Of a stretch of 64,000 bases of DNA, positions 58,574-64,000 are shown in pieces. The number at the start of each line of letters is the position of its first letter. Within the stretch, counting starts at the first letter, position 1. Under the pieces are notes generated by a model. The model made no database searches, was not told the DNA's origin, and saw only the letters and a list, made by a program, of their open reading frames with translations. Where the stretch lies: the NCBI GenBank assembly GCA_039090855.1, contig CM077034.1, positions 228,248,701 through 228,312,700 of the forward strand, given 5' to 3'. Position numbers and translations under genes: made by a program. Source of the stretch: Macrothele yani (Eukaryota; Arthropoda; Arachnida; Araneae; Macrothelidae).

Positions 58574-59225
58574 TACTATATTTATTCCAGAAATTCCACA
58601 CAAGTATCCCGTTTACAGAGTTATAAGCTTCCCTAAATCTATAAACGCAGCAAAAATGTATTTACCAACAAACAGATAATTTTCGATCATCATAAATAAT
58701 CCCAAAATCTAGTTAGTGCAGCCGTTACCAGGCATAAAACCACTCTTAACATCCCAAGCCTTCTCTGATTAAGACCTCACATCTTTTTTTTTTTTTTTTT
58801 TTGATTGGAGGTTTAACGACCACCGTGAGCAACTCAATGGGCTATTAGCAGTCGCCCGTCCCTAATTTAGGGTCACTGGTTCCAGGGAAGGGAGAGAGCC
58901 AGTGCCGTAAGACAAACACAACATCCATGCCTGACCGGGATTCGAACCCAGACCCCTTACGGACGAATGATCAGAGGCCAGCGCCTTAGACCACTGTGCC
59001 ACCGGGGCGGCCCTCACATCTTGATGATCTTTCCAAACACTTTCCCGGGCGGAATCAGAAGGCTGATACCACGATAGCTCTTGCAGCCAGTCTGATCACC
59101 TTTTTCCATATACAAGGGAACAATGATAGCATCCCACCAATCATGAGGGACCATTTCTAACTCCCAGCAGAACTGACGAATTTCAGTTAACCAGCCAAAT
59201 ACATCAGCATATTTTTAAATCTCAG
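58574..59225 (-). pseudogene. Non-LTR retrotransposon reverse transcriptase, N-terminal part
   Basis: Minus-strand text reads DAIIVPLYMEKGDQTGC and YRGISLLIPPGKVFGKI (59120-59020). After a SINE insertion (58786-59011) it gives KSGFMPGNGCTN and KYIFAAFIDLGKLITL (58745-58600), matching reverse transcriptase blocks in order. Together with 57061-57948 and 56500-57060 this makes one damaged LINE copy in the gene's intron, parallel to the gene. Confidence 0.75.
58786..59011 (-). mobile_element. tRNA-derived SINE (copy 3)
   Basis: Reversed copy of the same SINE family, T run at left. Flanked by a perfect 11-bp target duplication CCTCACATCTT (58775-58785 and 59012-59022). Inserted in the LINE remnant. 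Confidence 0.93.
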
Positions 59226-59756
59226 CAGCATAGTACTTCCAGGTTGATTCTGTGATGGACCATACTTCTCAAGTCAAGGTTCATACTCGTCCAAGCCAAA
59301 TAAATTGAACCACTTACCAAGGAATTTTTAAAACCAAATTCTCATATGTGTGTGCCGTCGGCCAGTCAGTAACTAGGTAGTAAGTATTTTAGAAAGTTCA
59401 AACCATTGAACTCAGCTGGAACTGGAACATCTTCAACGACCTGCCTGTTACTTCATGCCCCCCCCCCTCCTGTTGTGCTTCTCGTTACATCCGAGAAGTC
59501 TGTTATAACGACATTTCTTTTCAATTTTTGCCTGCTCTCACAATATCGGACTTTTACTGTTCTTGAATGCAACACTGAGGGTGAGTGGAAAGTTCTTTCA
59601 TGTTTGCATAAACGCATACACTGCGGTGGGTATACCACGTGTTTAAATTAGTTCAACTCGCACACTACAGTCAGTCGAAAGAGATATAAAGTGGTAGTCG
59701 TTGCTGTGAACAGCATTACATGTCGTCGTTCTGTCTGTGCTTGGGATGCCTAAAAG
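59226..59756. other. Intronic spacer
   Basis: No gene recognised. Contains a run of C (59459-59468). The part from about 59640 probably includes the 5' end of the mariner that follows. Confidence 0.4.
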
Positions 59757-60812
59757 ATGAAAAGCAGCAACCGTTTAATGAGGGAACTTCTGCTCTACGA
59801 GTTTGAACTCAGTCATAAAGCTACTCAAATAACACCAGACATTTGTCATGCGAAAAATGGAAGGTTCCGTGGGCCACAGCACTAAACCGGATGGTTTAAG
59901 AAATTTCACTCACGTGACACAAACCTCGACGAACAGCCAAGGTCAGGTAAGCCGCGAACCATGGTTTTGGAGACCATGGCACAGGCCGTAGAGGCAAATT
60001 CGACAACCAGCACTCGAAGATTATCAGACGAACCGTGCATATCACAGATCACCGTCGTTAATCACCTTCAGGACTTCGGCAAAGTCTACAGGTGCTGACC
60101 ACATTTTCCCTCATGAACTGATACCAGATGAAGCAAATAGCCGAGTGGAAGTGGGCACGGAACTCCTAGAAAAGCCACGTGATGAAAGTTTCATCAAAAG
60201 AATTGTTACGTGCGATGAGAAGTGGGTCTGTTTCCATAATCCTAACACACAACAGCAGTAGTTGACCCGTGACAGCTTCCGAAACCTGTTGCGAAATGTG
60301 GGCGCTTCAAACACCAAGTGATGCTCTGTGTCTGGTGGAATTTCGAGGATATAATTCATTACGAATTTGTTCCAGATGGCCGCACCGTCAACGCCAATCT
60401 CTACTCTCACCAGCTGGAGCGGATGTATGCCATTTTGGAGTAGAAGTACCTGGCACTGATTGATGACATGAACAGAAAGCGCTCTCTCCTACAGCAGAAC
60501 AACCCTCGGCCTCATAACGCACGGACGACCCAGGCAAAACTCCAGGAACTTGAGGGTATCGAACTGATGCCACGCCCAGCATAGAGTCCAGACTTTGCCT
60601 CGTCGAAATATTACTTGTTCCGGTCCATGGCCCACTTCCTTCACGGGCGGCACTTCAGCAACCGGGAGGAGGTCGCAGCTGGGGTGAAGCAGTGCTTCGA
60701 CTCGAAGAACAATAGCCGGTACCGCCGCAGAATGGAAGAACTGGCAGACAGATGGCTAGGAGGTGCAACACGATGGCCTTATACATTGAATGCTAGTCAG
60801 CTTTCGTCGTAA
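59757..60812 (+). pseudogene. Mariner transposase pseudogene, catalytic residues lost
   Basis: ATG at 59757 (MKSSNRLMRELLLYEFELSH) begins a mariner transposase with several stops. The first catalytic Asp survives in VTCDEKW (60207-60230). After a frameshift comes QVMLCVWWNFEDIIHYEF. The second Asp is Asn (LLQQNNPRPHNA) and the third is Lys (SPDFASSKYYLFRSMAHF). It ends with MEELADRWLGGATRW. Located in the intron of the PHRF1-like gene on the opposite strand. Same family as 52757-53745. Confidence 0.85.
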
Positions 60813-60911
60813 AGATATTTTGAAGACATAAAGTGATCCAAAAATTGCAAAACTTTCAACTCACTATCTGTACATTAAAATAACAAAAGAAAACAAAACA
60901 TTAAGACTTAC

Positions 60912-61814
60912 TTTTTCTGTTTGGGAATTAAGTTGAATGTTTATCTGCACAGGTGTCCTATCACCATTTTTATCCTCTTCTTCACCATTTTCTACACCAG
61001 AAGTCTTTATTGCTCTCCCAGGAAAATATTCATTTGATTTCCTATCTGAGTTCGATTTCTCAGCATGTTCTTCTCTGCTGTTGGACTTCGATGAAATGCC
61101 GTTAACACTACTGTGTAACTTTTTACCTGAGGGGTAATCACCAAAGTTCAACACTGCACTGCTGTTCTCCTTATTAGAAGTATCTGTAGTGTTACTACCA
61201 TCACGTGACTTTTTACCAGAATGCCAATGACCTGAGTTCAAATGTGCAGTACTTTCTTCTGCACTGGAAGTCCTTGATGATGATATGCTGGTAATGCTAT
61301 TGTGTACATTTGACATTTTTAAGTTTGTTTCCGGAACTGTACTTTTATTTGAGGAACTTGACACTTTGGGAATTTTAAAAGGGCGTTCTACGTCATTCGA
61401 CGATGTCTGCAAGTGCCTCTTGCGGATGCTTTTGGATTCACCGCTTGAACCAGTGCTGCCGCTTGAAGGACTGTCCATGTCAATCTTTCGTTCATTTTTA
61501 GTTGCGGTGCTCGTTGGTAGGCACTTTTTCATTTTTTGGATTGCAGCTTCGGAGCTTGTGCGGCTGCAATTTTTTATGGAAACCTTGTACTTGGGAGGTT
61601 TCTCACTAGTGCTCCCTGCTTCTTTCTCACGTTCACTTTTGGAACTGTTACTATCACATCTTACTTTTGCAGACAAACTTAGACTTTTTTCTTTCACGTT
61701 CAGAGATCCATCTCTGCCAATGGTAATATTTCTTCTACACATCAGGGGTTCTGGTTTTCCAGGATATTATCCAGCAGATTAAGTCCAGAAGATGAAGCTA
61801 AACCACATGGATTC
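60912..61814 (-). CDS. Large exon of a PHRF1-like gene (Ser/Lys-rich region)
   Basis: Minus-strand exon between acceptor TTGTCTTTTTTAG| and donor GAAAAA|GTAAGT (903 bp). After one partial base it reads NPCGLASSSGLNLLDNILEN. Then, following a one-base frame break in a C4 run (61748-61745), it reads MCRRNITIGRDGSLNV and about 275 further residues rich in Ser, Lys, Asn and Glu, ending NSQTEK. The RDGSLNV region followed by low-complexity sequence, with the helical C-terminal exon downstream, suggests PHRF1 (PHD and RING finger protein). The PHD/RING exons would lie right of the window. Nuclear-type basic patches (IRKRHLQ) are visible, and SGHWHSGKK/FGDYPSGKK form a small internal repeat. The gene name is an inference. 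Confidence 0.6.
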
Positions 61815-62184
61815 CTAAAAAAGACAAAAAAATATATTTTTACTATGTGTAAAAAGACCTGCCAACTTTGAAGAACTGAAATCTGTAAAAAAATTTCAGA
61901 GAATGTTTAATTGATATCTTCGATTTACAGATGTATCAAATGCATTGATTAAATGTATCAAACATATCAATTAATAGGGTATTTACTATGTAAATGATTT
62001 GCCAATTTTAATCAGATTTGCTATAAGAAAGATAACTCACATTATTTTATGCTCACAACGATCAAAATGCATTCAATGCATATAATTATCTCATCAGTAT
62101 AATATTATTAGAATACCAACACCTGGAAAAAGATTCATTTGTAACTGAGAAATTGCATATTGCATATAAATTTTGTGCCAACAG
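61815..62184. other. Intron sequence of the PHRF1-like gene
   Basis: AT-rich, upstream of the large exon on the minus strand. No exon or element recognised. Confidence 0.5.
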
Positions 62185-62213
62185 GTTAGAATACCTTTGA
62201 AAAATGCAATTTT

Positions 62214-62691
62214 TAAAAAGAACAAAATTTTTGAAGATCACAATCCGATTTTTGGTGTAAACATGACAAGGATGATAAGTCAGACAATATCCGAAAACTT
62301 AAAAAGTTCGTCGTCCTGGAGTGGGAATCGAACCTGTCTCTCAGATAGCGCCTGGGTATGCTAATCACTGCACCACCCAGAACGACAAAGTCTCAAGTTT
62401 CCGATTAATTTGAGTATAACCATCGCAGGATTTGCTAGTCGAAGCAACTGGCATTCATGTTCAGCGAACCTGGAGATTAAGAATCCTATCCCGTGATTAC
62501 CCGGAGGAGCAGATAAATCATGAATGGAATACGGGATTAAATAAACCGCATACCATACAAATTTTTCGAAGATGACAATCCGTTTATTGGTGCAATTATG
62601 ACAAGGATTCCAGTTTTCCGATGTTATCTGACTTACCATCCTTGTCAGATTTACACCAAAAAAATGATTGTCATCTTCAAAAAATTTGTAT
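62214..62691. mobile_element. Inverted-repeat element with tRNA-like arm (copy 2)
   Basis: Same family as 47115-47587. The left arm is intact, with a tRNA-like sequence on the minus strand (about 62315-62388, B-box complement GGAATCGAACC). The middle loop is shared with copy 1 (CTAGTCGAAGCAACTGGCAT). The right part lacks the second tRNA-like region and instead has a small palindrome of two terminal segments (62552-62690). Flanked by a 29-bp direct repeat starting GTTAGAATACCTTTGAAAAA (62185-62213; right copy at 62692 onward, split by a SINE). Confidence 0.75.
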
Positions 62692-62704
62692 GTTAGAATA
62701 CCTT

Positions 62705-62933
62705 TTTTTTTTTTTTTTTTTTTTGATTGGAGGTTTAACGACCACCGTGAGCAACTCAATGGGCTATAAGCAGTCGCCCGTCCCTAATTTAGGGTCACTG
62801 GTTCCAGGGAAGGGAGAGAGGCAGTGCCGTAAGACAAACACAACATCCATGCCTGAGCGGGATTCGAACCCGGACCCCTTACGGACGAATGATCAGAGGC
62901 CAACGCCTTAGACCACTGCGCCACCGGGGCGGC
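62705..62933 (-). mobile_element. tRNA-derived SINE (copy 4)
   Basis: Reversed, with a long T run at left (62703-62724). Target duplication GAATACCTT at 62696-62704 and 62934-62942. Inserted in the right-hand direct repeat of the preceding element. B-box complement GGATTCGAACCC near 62861. Confidence 0.93.
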
Positions 62934-62942
62934 GAATACCTT

Positions 62943-63401
62943 TGAAAAATGCAATTTTCGGTCTGTGGGGCTAATATCTTCCATCTCTCTCTCTCTCTTT
63001 GATCCCCCCTCCCCCGCGCTGTCTTTACCAGTTATCGCCAATCTAAAACCTACAGCATTTCTCCTGTGTCTCTCTCATTAAGACTATGAGCAAATAGGGT
63101 TGGAAAAGTAGAAACGGCTGAAATTATGATCACGTAAATCAGAACATACAGGAACGATGGGTGCTTGAGGACACATAGTATCCCTCAAAATTGCAGTGAC
63201 TTGAAAAAAAAAGGAAGAAACAAAAATGAAATCTGTAAAACTAGACGATACCCGTTGGAATCGACAGTTTGTTTATGTTTTGTTTTTTTGGGGGTTTTTT
63301 TTTAAAAGAATAAACTCCTATGAAACAACAAATGTAAATTTTATTTGATTGACAAATTCATTCAACCACTTCAATAAAGACAATAGTCCAGGTTCGTGAT
63401 A
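62943..63401. other. Spacer with CT microsatellite
   Basis: A short (CT)n run at 62982-62998 is followed by a C-rich stretch. Otherwise nothing recognised. Confidence 0.5.
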
Positions 63402-63626
63402 TTTTTTTCTTCTTTTGACTGAAAGTTTAATGGCCACCATAAGCAACTCAATGGGATATAAGGTGTCGCCCATCCCTTATTTATGGGTCAGTGGTTCCAG
63501 GAAAGGGACCGAACCAGTGCCGTAAGACAAACACAACATTCATGCCTCAGTGAGATTCGAACCCGAGCCTTCACGAAAGAATCATCATAAGCCAGCGCCT
63601 AGACCACTTTCGCCACCAGGGCGGCC
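63402..63626 (-). mobile_element. tRNA-derived SINE (copy 5, old)
   Basis: Diverged reversed copy: CAACTCAATGGGATATAAG, TGCCGTAAGACAAACACAAC, B-box complement AGATTCGAACCCG (63552) and CGCCACCAGGGCGGCC at the 5' end. No clear target duplication. Confidence 0.85.
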
Positions 63627-63734
63627 ATTTTCGTAATGAGCATCACGATTGCACCCTTTTTTAGTCGTAAAATTTGAGGCGGAAGTCAACTCATCTCGAT
63701 CGTGTGCCAAAATTCAACTGGATAGTTCACTCCT

Positions 63735-64000
63735 CGTATTTCCAAAGGGCAAAGTTCTATAGCTATTTTCTTCACAATTGACGCGTTCCCAAGGATGAAA
63801 CTTTGAACATCGATAAAAATAAGTTCATTTTATACCCTAGTATAATTAATATGTTCTGAAATTTAACCATAATTACGTAATCCAGCATTTGTTTGTCTAC
63901 TGACGTCATCAATGTACAGATCCCGCTATCTATTTTCTGATCTTAACACCACCAAAGGAAAACTAATTGATTTTTAATAAAATTATGGATACGTTTTAGG
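63735..64000 (-). repeat. 3.8-kb family, partial copy G at the window end
   Basis: From about 63735 the sequence follows copy F (from its position ~21940) to the window end. It includes the TGACGTCATC motif and the decayed left arm of the stem-loop. It lies 40 kb from the main array, so the family is dispersed or a second array begins here. The left boundary is approximate. Confidence 0.7.

Overview
The window is AT-rich eukaryotic genomic DNA, almost certainly from an arthropod. The evidence is the repertoire of mobile elements (several Tc1-like and mariner families, a hAT element, a non-LTR retrotransposon, tRNA-derived SINEs), introns with consensus splice sites, and two exons that look like a PHRF1-type nuclear protein gene. 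The species cannot be read from the sequence. Nothing prokaryotic or viral was recognised. Nearly all very long reading frames here are tandem repeats whose period is a multiple of three.

Layout. (1) 1-23195: five full units and one partial unit of a tandem array with a ~3.8 kb period; another partial unit starts near 63735. Complete units carry, on the minus strand, a CRE, a CCAAT box, a TATA box, a 161-nt leader exon with an ATG and a strong splice donor. They may be tandem LTR-internal-LTR copies of a non-coding retroelement. Unit B carries a SINE. Unit E is interrupted by a ~4.2 kb hAT element that itself contains a 1.42 kb Tc1-like element. (2) 23198-46750: a zone of minisatellites, several grown inside transposons. 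They include a 108-bp array expanded from the 5' flank of a Tc1-like element, a 38-bp array, a transposase catalytic core amplified in 42/120-bp units, a second 38-bp array, and a foldback element with a 39-bp array grown from its hairpin centre. Degenerate mariner and Tc1 copies and a SINE lie between them. (3) 46760-53745: a degenerate mariner split by an inverted-repeat element with tRNA-like arms, then about 30 copies of a 146-bp satellite, then another mariner. (4) 53745-61814: pieces of a non-LTR retrotransposon, two small arrays, a short Tc1/mariner-related element, a SINE, a mariner, and minus-strand exons at 60912-61814 and 55365-55493 of the PHRF1-like gene. That gene is the only likely host gene seen; its upstream exons lie beyond the right edge and its last exon was not found. 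(5) 61815-64000: a second inverted-repeat tRNA-like element, two SINEs and the start of another 3.8-kb-family unit.

No operon-like cooperation exists. The common theme is decayed transposons acting as seeds for tandem amplification, inside and beside the introns of one host gene.
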